A DNA stretch of 25,970 bases from a virus. This document shows, one piece after another, positions 7,668-16,626 of the stretch (position 1 is its first letter; every line of letters starts with the position of its first letter). Both the position numbers and the translations under genes were made by a program. The stretch covers positions 15,699 through 41,668 of the IMG/VR virus record IMGVR_UViG_3300030101_004079; one strand, 5' to 3'. The notes beneath the pieces were generated by a model. It did not search any database and was not told the DNA's origin. It worked only from the letters and a program-made list of their open reading frames with translations.

Positions 7668-10600
7668 ATGTCTTTAACAATAAAAAATAAAAACTTAAAC
7701 TTACATAAAAGTTTTTCAACTAAATCTTTGTCGGGAGAGTATACCTGCATAGGTTCTTATGAAGATAAGACTACAAATTGTATATATTACTTTTTATACT
7801 CTGAAGATAATATTGGTGTAGCTGGTAAATACGATTGCATTGTAGAGTATAGCCAAGTTGAAAACAAGACTACTGTGGTTTATCAAGATGGTAAAACAGG
7901 TAGCAATGGGATTAATGAAAATATCTTAAACTTTGATAAAGACCACCTTATAACTGGTATTAATAAAGTTGAAGATATACTTTATTTTACAGACAATCTT
8001 AATAGGCCTAGAAAGATTGATGTAGAGAAAGCTAAAAGAAACGAGCAGTATATAAAACTTGGTCCTACGTTTCAAGGTATATTAGATAATCCAACTTTAG
8101 GTAGTGAACTTATTATAAATAATACTTGGGACATTAGAAGTGTTGATGGTGATAATACCATAAACGGTGCAACCTCTAATGTAACTTCTTCTGACACTGG
8201 AAGTTTTAGATTTATTACAGAAGCCTCAGGTTCATCAGACATACACATTAGAAAATTAGGTATAGTAAGTCCTGGAAAATATTACGAATTATCATACGAG
8301 ATAGATAGTAGTAATAAAGATAATGGATTAGCTACTTATACTGCTGATGATGATGCTGAACAAATTAATATAAACACAACTGTTGGTACTCACAAAACTA
8401 AATATTTTTCTAAAAATACTTTTTTTTTAATTAAAAGAAGTAGTCATGGTGCTGATATAACTATAAGTAATATATCTTTAAAAGAAATAAAAGAAGAAAG
8501 CACTATATTAGTTGGTGTAACTAATAATCATCCTTTTGAAAAAAACGATCACTTGTATCTTCAACAGTTTGGTATAATATCTCCAGACTTGTTAGGTAAA
8601 GGGTATAATGGTTACGCTAAAGCTGTTGGTATTATTAAGAGGTTCGCAAAAGGAACAACTCATGTTACTCTAACACAAAACAGTAAAACTGTTACAATGC
8701 AGGGGGCAACCCCTACTGATGGATTATTATCTGGTGATTTTGTTTGTGTTGTGGTTAGTGGTAACGCATATTTCATTGAGATTGATTTCATCGTTGATAC
8801 TCATACTTTTGAAGCTACTAATGCATGGACTAATATAGGTATAGCTACAACTAGTTTTAATTTATCAACATTTAACCCTGATTTAAATACTGATAATGGT
8901 ATTATAACTAGCACACCTTTTATTGATGAAGTAGAAACATCTCCTGGGGGTAAGGTACTACATGCTCAACCTGATGATGCTTACTCTCCTCTAATTAGTT
9001 TTGGGGAGTTTGAAGATAAGATGTTATACCTTGACGCTTTATCTCATCAACCAAGATATAAGCCTGAGTTTTCTTTTAACAAAGAGCCAGCTAGGGTAAA
9101 CCATATAGTTGGTAAGTTTTTTCAGTTTAGATATAGATATGTTTACAAGGATGGTACTGTATCAGCATATAGTGGTATATCAGATGTAGCTAACCAAAGT
9201 GTTTATACCAAAAGATATATTTCTGGTGAAGACAACACTACTATTAATAACGCTGTAAATAATATTATAAATATAAAGTATAACGATAGCATATCTTATG
9301 TGGATAAGGTAGAGGTTGTAGCTAGGGATGGTAATGATGGTGAGTTTTTCCTTGTAGAAACTATACCTAATGACTTTATAAAGTACTTAAAAAGAAAAAA
9401 GAACGAATCTCTTTTTTCTACCCCTAGTTTGTTTTTTGGTGGATCTACTCAAACTAATGTTGAGTTTTCAACTGCAATATTTAGAAATGATGGTGTTTAT
9501 CCTTTTGTATCTAAAACAGATATTGATAAGCTTCAAGATGCTTTACCTAAACTAGCGAAAGCTCAAACTATACTACCTAAGAATAGAATAGCATATGGTA
9601 ACGTTGTTGATGGATATGATAATACAGATATATATTGTAATTTAAAAATAAAGCCTGTAACTAGTTTGCAAGCTTCCGATCAGCCTATTAATAATATGCT
9701 TTTAGTAGGTGATACTTATTCAAACGCACCTGACTTTGAAGTTGTAAATGCAGGTGGTCCAAACATTAGTACTGTTTTTAAGGTTAGTTTTGATCTTTCT
9801 GGTCTAGACCCAGAAACAAATGGTGGTGAAGGAGTTATAGATCTTAATTACAATTGGGTTAAAACTTTGTTTCAAAATCATGAAGTAACACTTGGACAAA
9901 ATAGTGTAGGTACTGGTGTAGCCTTAGTCCCAAGAGGTGGTCATTTTAGGCATACATCATCTATATCTAATCCTGGCAGCGTTGACGCTATAGGGTTACA
10001 CATTGAGGAAAAAATAAATCTTTTAGAGTTTGATTTAGAAGATAGTGTAGGTTATTTCACTCAAGGTTCAAGTGTTTCTAGTCTTCAAACTAGACCTCAA
10101 AAAAATTTAACAACAGCTTCTTATAATACAAGTAATAATAAATTATCTATAACATTTACTTACCAAGAAGATTATCATCCTTTTGAAAATGAAAATATTG
10201 GAGTAGTTAATATTTTTTCTAATGACGTTAATTATTCTTTAACTGGAAATTCTGGAATTAATAGCGTAGATTTTTCAGGTAAAGGAAAGAGTTCAGGTGG
10301 AGCTACAAATATGCACCATCAAGAAGTTAATAGCTTAAAATCGTCTTTTAGAGGTGCACCTTCTTTTGGTAAATCTTACAAAACTGGGGCTAATCATGGT
10401 TTTGGTTTAGTGTATTATGACGAGACAAATAGGGCTTCTTTTGTTAATACCTCAAAAGCTATAAATAGTTTTAATTCAGGTACAAACGTATACGCACCTT
10501 TTTATACTGAAATTAATCAACCTCAAAGTACATTTAATGGTCTTGAGTGGAGGATATATCATAAGCCTCCAATATGGGCAACTCATTATCAATGGGTGTA

Positions 10601-13600
10601 CTCTGGCAACAATACTTTAGATGAGTTTATACAAATTCCTATACTAAATTCATATAAAGGAACGGGTAATAATTCTAATAAAATATATTTAGGTTTAGGA
10701 TCACTAAAAGGGTTGGGTGAAGAAGATATTGACCTAGAAAGCTATATAGACTCTACATCTGCTGTAATAGATTATGTTTACGCAAAAGGTGATAGGGTTA
10801 GGTACATATCTTTTGGTTTAACAGGTATATCAGGTGATGATAGCAATGAAAATTCTAGAAAATATTTTAAAGAAAATATAGACGTTCCTATATCATCTTA
10901 TGATTTTTACACTCAAGAAGAAATTCAGGATGCTGTTGGTGGGTCTGATCGTATTCCAGGATTTTACATTGTTATAGATAGCCCTACAGATGCTGGTAAC
11001 GATATAGATTTTTCTGAAGCAAATGATGGGGATATTGATGGTAGTATAGCTGTGGATCATGCTGATGTTGATCATACTGACGATGATTTTTCACACAATG
11101 GTTATCACAGACTTATAGTAGAAATATATAGACCTAAAAAATCTATACAATCAGAGGTTTCTGGTTTGTTTTATGAGGTAGGAGAAAAGCTTGATATAGA
11201 GAATCCAGGAACTGATTTTAGATCTCATCAGGGTCAGGGTTCTGATTACTTTTTTGACGAGGAGTCTGGAATGGAGGTTACAGCTATAGACGGATTGAAC
11301 GGGTCTATTGATGATAGTGGAAACCAAACTACAAACTTTGCGTCTGGAACTTTAATTCATGGTGATGTTTACACTAGAAGAAGGGTCATGGTTCCTTTTC
11401 ATAACAATAATGGTTCTTCAGGGATTGCACCAGTTGCTTTTGCATGTGAGAGTTATTACCTAACAGACTTCTATAATTCTGACAACTGGGACAAGGGTAG
11501 AGTTAATATAGTAAACCCTTACTCTGAGGAAAGAAGACTACCTGCTTCAGTTTACTACTCTGATGTTTTTACTAGTACAGCTAACTTCAATGGTCTTAGC
11601 ACCTTTGACATGGCAACATCCCCATACTACGACTACAATCAAGACTTTGGGTCAATACAATTATTAACGCTGAAAGGCGATAATCTTTTAATATTTCACG
11701 AGAATAAAGTAGCTAGAGCTTTAGTTGGTAAGAATATAATTAACTACGCTGACGGGGCTTCTAACGTAACCTTATCTCAAGACATACTTTCTGACTACGC
11801 TCAGGTGTATTCTGCAGAGAATGGTTGTAGCCTTAACCCTGAAAGTATAGTTGAGAATAATGATAGGTTTTATTTTGTAGACATAAAGAGAGGTTCTATA
11901 TTAAGGCTTGGAGGAGATGGTATAACAAGAATATCTGACTACGGATTGTCTGACTATATTAGAGATAAGGGTCAAGTGTATATAGATCAAGAAGTTGAAA
12001 ACCTTAAAATTGTTGCTGGCTACGACCCTAAATATGATGAGTATATAGTTACATTTCCATCTACATTAAAAACTGAAGATTATAATAATTCTGGTTTTTG
12101 GGGTTTTGATTCTAGTAATGTTGACGAGTCTTTTACTTTAATTGGCAATCAAGATCCTGGAGTTTTTGACCCTGCTAAAACTATAGCTTTTAATGACACT
12201 TTAAAAAAGTGGACATCTTTTTATAGCTATAAACCAGAGTTTTATGGCAAGATAAATAGACAGTTTGTTACGTATAAAAATGGTAAAATATACAGACACA
12301 ACACTGAAAATAAAAGTAATTTTAATACTTTCTATGGTGTTAGATACAACTCTAATATAGAGTTTCCATTTAACTCAGATCCATCCTCTGTGAAAACCTA
12401 TAATAGCATATCTTTAGAAAGTGACACAAAGCTTTTAACTAATATGTCTACAAATATGGGTCAATATAACAACTCTTATGATTCTGTTATATCTACCCAA
12501 ATAGGTTATAAAAAAGTTGACGGAACTATATCAACACAAGTAAGTTCTCCTTACTGCCTTTATGGATCTCCAAGCTCTAACTTTTATAAAGATTTATCTC
12601 CAGGTGATTTAATTAGGTTCTATAATGCAGAAAATTCAAGTCCTCAGTACAATGTAGTTAAAAGTATCTTAACAAAGCAAAAAGTTGATTTAGATAACCC
12701 CGTTATATACAGGTCAAAAAACAATAGAATTGATGTTATAGATTATAAAACAAAGGAGGGTATTCAATATTCTAAAATTCCTTTTGCTCCAAGTAAGTTT
12801 AACGTAAATGAGTATGGCGAATTTCAGGGTGATTTTAATGGGGATGCTTCTAATATTTTTGGATTAGGTATGTTTAGTGCAGATCGTTATGCTTCTAATT
12901 TTGCCCTTAAAGGTGATTTTAAATCTAATAGTCTTCCTTTTATGGGCAGTAAATCTACTACTGTTTCTAATATAATACCTGGTGGGGTGTACGGAATTTT
13001 AGATATTAGAGAAGATTTTAAGTTTGAAGAAGTTTTTGATCTTGATGGTAGTCTTAATAAAGGTAAAGATATTATATCTTCTAAAGGCAATTTTTCAAAC
13101 TCTTCTGACTGGACTGTTATAGACTCAGGAGTTAAAGTTCAAAAAAACAAAAAAAGAAGTGGTAATGTTTTGTATTTTGACAAACAAAATTCTTCATCCC
13201 AAATAAGGACAACCTCTACTGTAGACTTTAAGTCTAATTCTAAGTATGTAATTTCTTTTAGATTAGATTTAATAGACTTATTAGACAGAAGTAAAGTTTT
13301 TTTATCTTTTAGAATTGGAGATAGAGTTGATCAATCTGGTAAACTAGGTTCGTCATTTCAGACTATTTCAATTGACAGTACAAATTACTTACAAAATCAT
13401 GAAATCGAGTTAAACTCTGGTGACGAAAACATTGACCCTTATTTATATATAAGATCTGAAGAAAATCAACCTGAGTTTCATATAAATAATTTAAAGGTTC
13501 AAAAAGTAAACCCACCTAGAGGAATTTTTGTAGCTAAAAATGGAACATCATCTAGGTCTAGGTCTTCTGTTTTTCCATGTGAATACTCTTTACATTGTAT

Positions 13601-13865
13601 GGATGTTAAGACAGGAGAAACTACTCACGCAGGATGGGTTTATAACGTAACACAGGAAAGGGTTGAATTTATATCAGATAATTACAGTAGTCTTCAAGGT
13701 AATAAGTTTTACTTTATAGTTAAGGAAGGCCTTATAGATGGTGAAAAGCTTAAAGGACATTACCTTAAAACAATCCTTACATCTCACTGGTATCAATCTA
13801 AGTACAAGTTTAATTTGTACGCTGCAAACGTAGATGTAGACAAGAGTGAGCTTAGTAATAAATAA
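7668..13865 (+). CDS. Muzzle / 'stabilization' protein, crAss-like type (main body)
   Basis: A 2065-residue tail protein. Recognisable crAss-like muzzle blocks in order: 'CIGSYEDK' (27-34), 'LITGINKVEDILYFTDNLNRP' region (~100-125), 'FQFRYRYVYKDG' (~484-496), 'HGFGLVYYDETNRA' and 'PPIWATHYQWVYSG' (~900-985), a block from 'YYLTDFYNSDNWDKGRVNI' on (~1260-1290), 'LNPES..ENNDRFYFVDIKRG' (~1385-1410), and a C-terminal 'GEKLKGHY' element. It starts at the point where the family usually continues after the FLGGMN segment, which here sits in the preceding gene. Two regions look like added jelly-roll carbohydrate-binding modules: ~142-280 and ~1797-1950. Expected role: the large tail component that closes the tail tube and holds fibres. 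It is larger than the family members I recall, mainly through these insertions. Confidence 0.85.
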   Translation: MSLTIKNKNLNLHKSFSTKSLSGEYTCIGSYEDKTTNCIYYFLYSEDNIGVAGKYDCIVEYSQVENKTTVVYQDGKTGSNGINENILNFDKDHLITGINKVEDILYFTDNLNRPRKIDVEKAKRNEQYIKLGPTFQGILDNPTLGSELIINNTWDIRSVDGDNTINGATSNVTSSDTGSFRFITEASGSSDIHIRKLGIVSPGKYYELSYEIDSSNKDNGLATYTADDDAEQININTTVGTHKTKYFSKNTFFLIKRSSHGADITISNISLKEIKEESTILVGVTNNHPFEKNDHLYLQQFGIISPDLLGKGYNGYAKAVGIIKRFAKGTTHVTLTQNSKTVTMQGATPTDGLLSGDFVCVVVSGNAYFIEIDFIVDTHTFEATNAWTNIGIATTSFNLSTFNPDLNTDNGIITSTPFIDEVETSPGGKVLHAQPDDAYSPLISFGEFEDKMLYLDALSHQPRYKPEFSFNKEPARVNHIVGKFFQFRYRYVYKDGTVSAYSGISDVANQSVYTKRYISGEDNTTINNAVNNIINIKYNDSISYVDKVEVVARDGNDGEFFLVETIPNDFIKYLKRKKNESLFSTPSLFFGGSTQTNVEFSTAIFRNDGVYPFVSKTDIDKLQDALPKLAKAQTILPKNRIAYGNVVDGYDNTDIYCNLKIKPVTSLQASDQPINNMLLVGDTYSNAPDFEVVNAGGPNISTVFKVSFDLSGLDPETNGGEGVIDLNYNWVKTLFQNHEVTLGQNSVGTGVALVPRGGHFRHTSSISNPGSVDAIGLHIEEKINLLEFDLEDSVGYFTQGSSVSSLQTRPQKNLTTASYNTSNNKLSITFTYQEDYHPFENENIGVVNIFSNDVNYSLTGNSGINSVDFSGKGKSSGGATNMHHQEVNSLKSSFRGAPSFGKSYKTGANHGFGLVYYDETNRASFVNTSKAINSFNSGTNVYAPFYTEINQPQSTFNGLEWRIYHKPPIWATHYQWVYSGNNTLDEFIQIPILNSYKGTGNNSNKIYLGLGSLKGLGEEDIDLESYIDSTSAVIDYVYAKGDRVRYISFGLTGISGDDSNENSRKYFKENIDVPISSYDFYTQEEIQDAVGGSDRIPGFYIVIDSPTDAGNDIDFSEANDGDIDGSIAVDHADVDHTDDDFSHNGYHRLIVEIYRPKKSIQSEVSGLFYEVGEKLDIENPGTDFRSHQGQGSDYFFDEESGMEVTAIDGLNGSIDDSGNQTTNFASGTLIHGDVYTRRRVMVPFHNNNGSSGIAPVAFACESYYLTDFYNSDNWDKGRVNIVNPYSEERRLPASVYYSDVFTSTANFNGLSTFDMATSPYYDYNQDFGSIQLLTLKGDNLLIFHENKVARALVGKNIINYADGASNVTLSQDILSDYAQVYSAENGCSLNPESIVENNDRFYFVDIKRGSILRLGGDGITRISDYGLSDYIRDKGQVYIDQEVENLKIVAGYDPKYDEYIVTFPSTLKTEDYNNSGFWGFDSSNVDESFTLIGNQDPGVFDPAKTIAFNDTLKKWTSFYSYKPEFYGKINRQFVTYKNGKIYRHNTENKSNFNTFYGVRYNSNIEFPFNSDPSSVKTYNSISLESDTKLLTNMSTNMGQYNNSYDSVISTQIGYKKVDGTISTQVSSPYCLYGSPSSNFYKDLSPGDLIRFYNAENSSPQYNVVKSILTKQKVDLDNPVIYRSKNNRIDVIDYKTKEGIQYSKIPFAPSKFNVNEYGEFQGDFNGDASNIFGLGMFSADRYASNFALKGDFKSNSLPFMGSKSTTVSNIIPGGVYGILDIREDFKFEEVFDLDGSLNKGKDIISSKGNFSNSSDWTVIDSGVKVQKNKKRSGNVLYFDKQNSSSQIRTTSTVDFKSNSKYVISFRLDLIDLLDRSKVFLSFRIGDRVDQSGKLGSSFQTISIDSTNYLQNHEIELNSGDENIDPYLYIRSEENQPEFHINNLKVQKVNPPRGIFVAKNGTSSRSRSSVFPCEYSLHCMDVKTGETTHAGWVYNVTQERVEFISDNYSSLQGNKFYFIVKEGLIDGEKLKGHYLKTILTSHWYQSKYKFNLYAANVDVDKSELSNK

Positions 13866-13879
13866 TAAAAAAAAATTAG

Positions 13880-13887
13880 TACATTTG
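13880..13887 (+). promoter_or_regulatory. Candidate -7 box before the internal virion protein genes
   Basis: TACATTTG matches TAnnTTTG and lies in the 37-base gap between the muzzle stop codon and the ATG at 13903. A start about 7 bases downstream would leave a leader of only about 10 bases. No -33 element is evident, so this is a weak call. It could allow separate expression of the 389-511-2594 aa gene set. Confidence 0.35.
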
Positions 13888-13902
13888 TAAAAATTGAAAT
13901 CA

Positions 13903-15072
13903 ATGGCACGTAGAGTAAAACCTAAAATAAAATACAACAAGAATAAAAAAGCACCTAAAGCCTTTGTTGGAGCTGCAACAGCAGCTCTTGGCTTAGGTAA
14001 GGCAATATACGGTGGTATTCAGGCTAGAAAAGCTAGAAAGGCTCAGGAAGCTTTTGATAAAGGTAGATTGGAAAGAGGAGTTAGTTCAGCTACTAGAAGA
14101 ATGGTTGATGAGCCTATTGATCAGGATTACATAGAAGGTCTAGAACAATCTAGACTTGCTAGTCAAGCTACAGCTATGAGAAATTTAGCTAGAGACCCTA
14201 GAGCATCATTATCTGGTGCCATGGGGCTTCAAAGACAAGCTAGAGAGCAGGAGTTAGGTTTACTTGGTAAACAGCAACAGGCTAAAACTCAGGCTTTACA
14301 AAGATTGTCTCAAGAACAACAAATGGCTGAAACTCAAAGACTAGGTGTTGCTGAGGCAGAGCTTAAAGGTTTGGTGGGTCAAAAGGCTGCTGCAGAACAA
14401 AATATATTTGGTGGTCTTGAGGATATAGCTAGTGGTATTGGTCAAATGAAAGATGATAACGCTAAAGAGGGTGCTAAAATAGATAAAGATGGTGGAGTAA
14501 CTCCTGGAAAGTTTGATCACGACAGTAACCCTATAGATATGGTTAAGGACGGTGAGAAGATTGGTGAGGCTACAGGTGGGGAGCTTATACTACCTCCTGA
14601 TGATGTGCAAGAAATTAGGATGGCTTTAGATAAAGGAGATAAAGAATCTGCATTTGAACTTATGGAAAGACTTGTTGCTAAATACGATAGTAACGTTATA
14701 GGTGATGATGACAATGAAGCCCAAGAAGGTGCTAAAGTTCAACAACCTACTGTTCCACCTTTAAATCAAGATAGAGCTCAAGAAATTGTTAGAGTGATGA
14801 AAGGTAACGCTGATCAAGTTAGAAACGTTGGAGAACTTCCTTTTGATGAGGATCCAACAAATCCTGCGGGACTTGTTAAGTACGTTGGTGACAAACTTTC
14901 TTTTGACATAGATTCAACCAGTAAAGCTGAGATTGACTTTATTAAAAACTATAGAGACTTTCTTATTCAAGAAAAAGGAAGAGTTGACGCACCTAAGAAA
15001 GAGATGATGGGTGGCGGATATTTAGCTAAGGTGAAAGCTAGAATGGGCTCTTACATAAAATCAAAAATGTAA
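13903..15072 (+). CDS. Internal virion (ejection) protein, gp14-like position
   Basis: A 389-residue protein. I chose the ATG at 13903 over an in-frame TTG at 13894, because every other gene here uses ATG. The N-terminus is very basic (RRVKPKIKYNKNKKAPK), then a Gly/Ala-rich hydrophobic helix (~20-38, possible membrane segment), then a long Gln/Ala/Arg-rich helical region to ~170, much like the architecture of small podovirus internal core proteins (T7 gp14). Residues ~201-234 carry the motif 'NPIDMV..GEKIGEATGGELILPP', which I recognise as recurring in internal or tail-associated proteins of Bacteroidota phages and prophages. The C-terminus is acidic then basic. It lies 3 bases before the 511-aa gene. 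A role in forming the DNA-ejection conduit is inferred. Confidence 0.75.
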   Translation: MARRVKPKIKYNKNKKAPKAFVGAATAALGLGKAIYGGIQARKARKAQEAFDKGRLERGVSSATRRMVDEPIDQDYIEGLEQSRLASQATAMRNLARDPRASLSGAMGLQRQAREQELGLLGKQQQAKTQALQRLSQEQQMAETQRLGVAEAELKGLVGQKAAAEQNIFGGLEDIASGIGQMKDDNAKEGAKIDKDGGVTPGKFDHDSNPIDMVKDGEKIGEATGGELILPPDDVQEIRMALDKGDKESAFELMERLVAKYDSNVIGDDDNEAQEGAKVQQPTVPPLNQDRAQEIVRVMKGNADQVRNVGELPFDEDPTNPAGLVKYVGDKLSFDIDSTSKAEIDFIKNYRDFLIQEKGRVDAPKKEMMGGGYLAKVKARMGSYIKSKM

Positions 15073-15075
15073 AAC

Positions 15076-16611
15076 ATGGCTGGAGAAGGTTTATTTTTCA
15101 CAGGAGTTGTTTTAAAGAATAATCGTAACTTAATTCAGGAACAGGCTACTCGTGATTCTTTACAAATTCAAAAGGATCAACTTAAGTTACAGCAAGATGA
15201 GGCTGTTGCTAGGAGAAGACAAGAGAGGGAGGAAGGTACTAAGGAAATATCTTATTCTGGAGACGACATAAATGCAAGACTTCAAGATCCTTATAGAGCT
15301 AACTACGATGAGTATAAGAATTACATGAACGAAAACTCTTTAGATATATATGACTTAGTTCCTGATGCTGTTAAAAAAAGAGGTGATTTTGAGTCTACCC
15401 TTGTTACAGATGGAAAGAAACTAAAGAAAATATCTTTAGACTATAAAGTTATAAAAGATAAAATAGCTGCTGGAGAGATTGATACTTCAAAGATATTGAC
15501 AAATCCAGAGACAGGTAAATTTATTTTTGAAGAAAACTTTGATAACATAGTAAACGGCTATAGTGGTGGTGAATCTTTAGATAGCCTTATGAGCAATTTC
15601 TCTTTAGAGTATGGTGACGTTGTAGATGTTGTTGACTTTGTAGACCCTACTAATGGTTTATTGGATGATATATTAGCAAAAGATGAAAATAAACCTAAGG
15701 TTGATAAGTTTCAAAAAGATGGTAGAATTACAACTACTACAGATGTTCTTACAGATAATGTTTTAAATCAACTTGATCAGTCCCTAAGAGAGAATCTTAG
15801 ATTAGATAAAAATGGTGATTATGATGTTATGGAGTTTAGAGCTTTACTACAAGGTCAACAAGCCTTTGTTTTTGCTGACGGTTCTTCTGGAGATGCTAGA
15901 AGAGCTTTTGCTAACACAAGTAAAGAAAATGGTGGTGCTGGTAAGGCTGGTAATGTTGAGGATACTTTTTTAAAGAAGCTAGACCCTAAGGATCAATCTT
16001 TTGATGAAGATCTTTACAATCAATATGTAGAGTTTATAATTAGTGAGGAAAAGAAAAAAGCTAAAAGTAGATATAAGCCTCAGGTAAGTGTAACTCAAAA
16101 AACTGAGGATAAAAAAGACGCATTTACTGAAAAAGATTTATCTTTAATAACTGCTCAACCAAAAAACGTTGACCAAGTTAACGGATTAGAGTTAAAGCTT
16201 GACGCTAATCAAGCTGCAACAGCTACAATAAAAGATGTTCAAATAACACTCAAAGATCTTCAGGCTGTAGAAGGACAACAGCTAGGTAGCTTAGTAGAGC
16301 CAGAATCTGTTATAGCTAATTTAGAATATTTTGATCCTGGAGCTGAGTCATTTAGAGCTGACGTTAAAAGAATAACTGTACTTAATGACGCAAACTCTAC
16401 ACCTGTAGCTGAGGTAGATCATAACGGTAAGAGAATGTTGGTTCCTTTATATTTATTACATTCAGAGCTTGAAAAGAAATTTAAAGAAGGATCTGAGGGT
16501 GCTAAGTTAATTCAGTACTCTAGAGAGTTTTATAAGAATGAAATTCTAGAAAGACAAGACGCTGGTAAAGATGATTCATCTGCAGAAGGAGATGCTTTAT
16601 TCAATCAATAA
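15076..16611 (+). CDS. Internal virion protein, gp15-like position
   Basis: A 511-residue, soluble-looking and strongly charged protein. A short hydrophobic N-terminus is followed by a Gln/Arg/Glu-rich helix (~20-60), an Asp-rich alpha/beta middle, a Lys/Glu-rich linker (~325-350) and a C-terminal mixed domain (~365-490), ending in an acidic Ser/Asp tail. I recognise no enzyme motif. Its place between a gp14-like small protein and a giant multi-domain protein mirrors the T7 gp14-gp15-gp16 order, and in crAss-like phages the genes after the muzzle encode cargo stored in the tail and capsid. Ejected cargo or tail-lumen protein is therefore the best guess. Gaps are 3 bases upstream and 15 bases downstream, so it is co-transcribed with both neighbours. 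Confidence 0.68.
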   Translation: MAGEGLFFTGVVLKNNRNLIQEQATRDSLQIQKDQLKLQQDEAVARRRQEREEGTKEISYSGDDINARLQDPYRANYDEYKNYMNENSLDIYDLVPDAVKKRGDFESTLVTDGKKLKKISLDYKVIKDKIAAGEIDTSKILTNPETGKFIFEENFDNIVNGYSGGESLDSLMSNFSLEYGDVVDVVDFVDPTNGLLDDILAKDENKPKVDKFQKDGRITTTTDVLTDNVLNQLDQSLRENLRLDKNGDYDVMEFRALLQGQQAFVFADGSSGDARRAFANTSKENGGAGKAGNVEDTFLKKLDPKDQSFDEDLYNQYVEFIISEEKKKAKSRYKPQVSVTQKTEDKKDAFTEKDLSLITAQPKNVDQVNGLELKLDANQAATATIKDVQITLKDLQAVEGQQLGSLVEPESVIANLEYFDPGAESFRADVKRITVLNDANSTPVAEVDHNGKRMLVPLYLLHSELEKKFKEGSEGAKLIQYSREFYKNEILERQDAGKDDSSAEGDALFNQ

Positions 16612-16626
16612 TAAAATTTACATCTA

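Noticed and set aside
13894-13902. TTG start extending the 389-aa protein by three residues
   Set aside because: All other genes use ATG, and the ATG at 13903 is followed by the strongly basic start expected for this protein.
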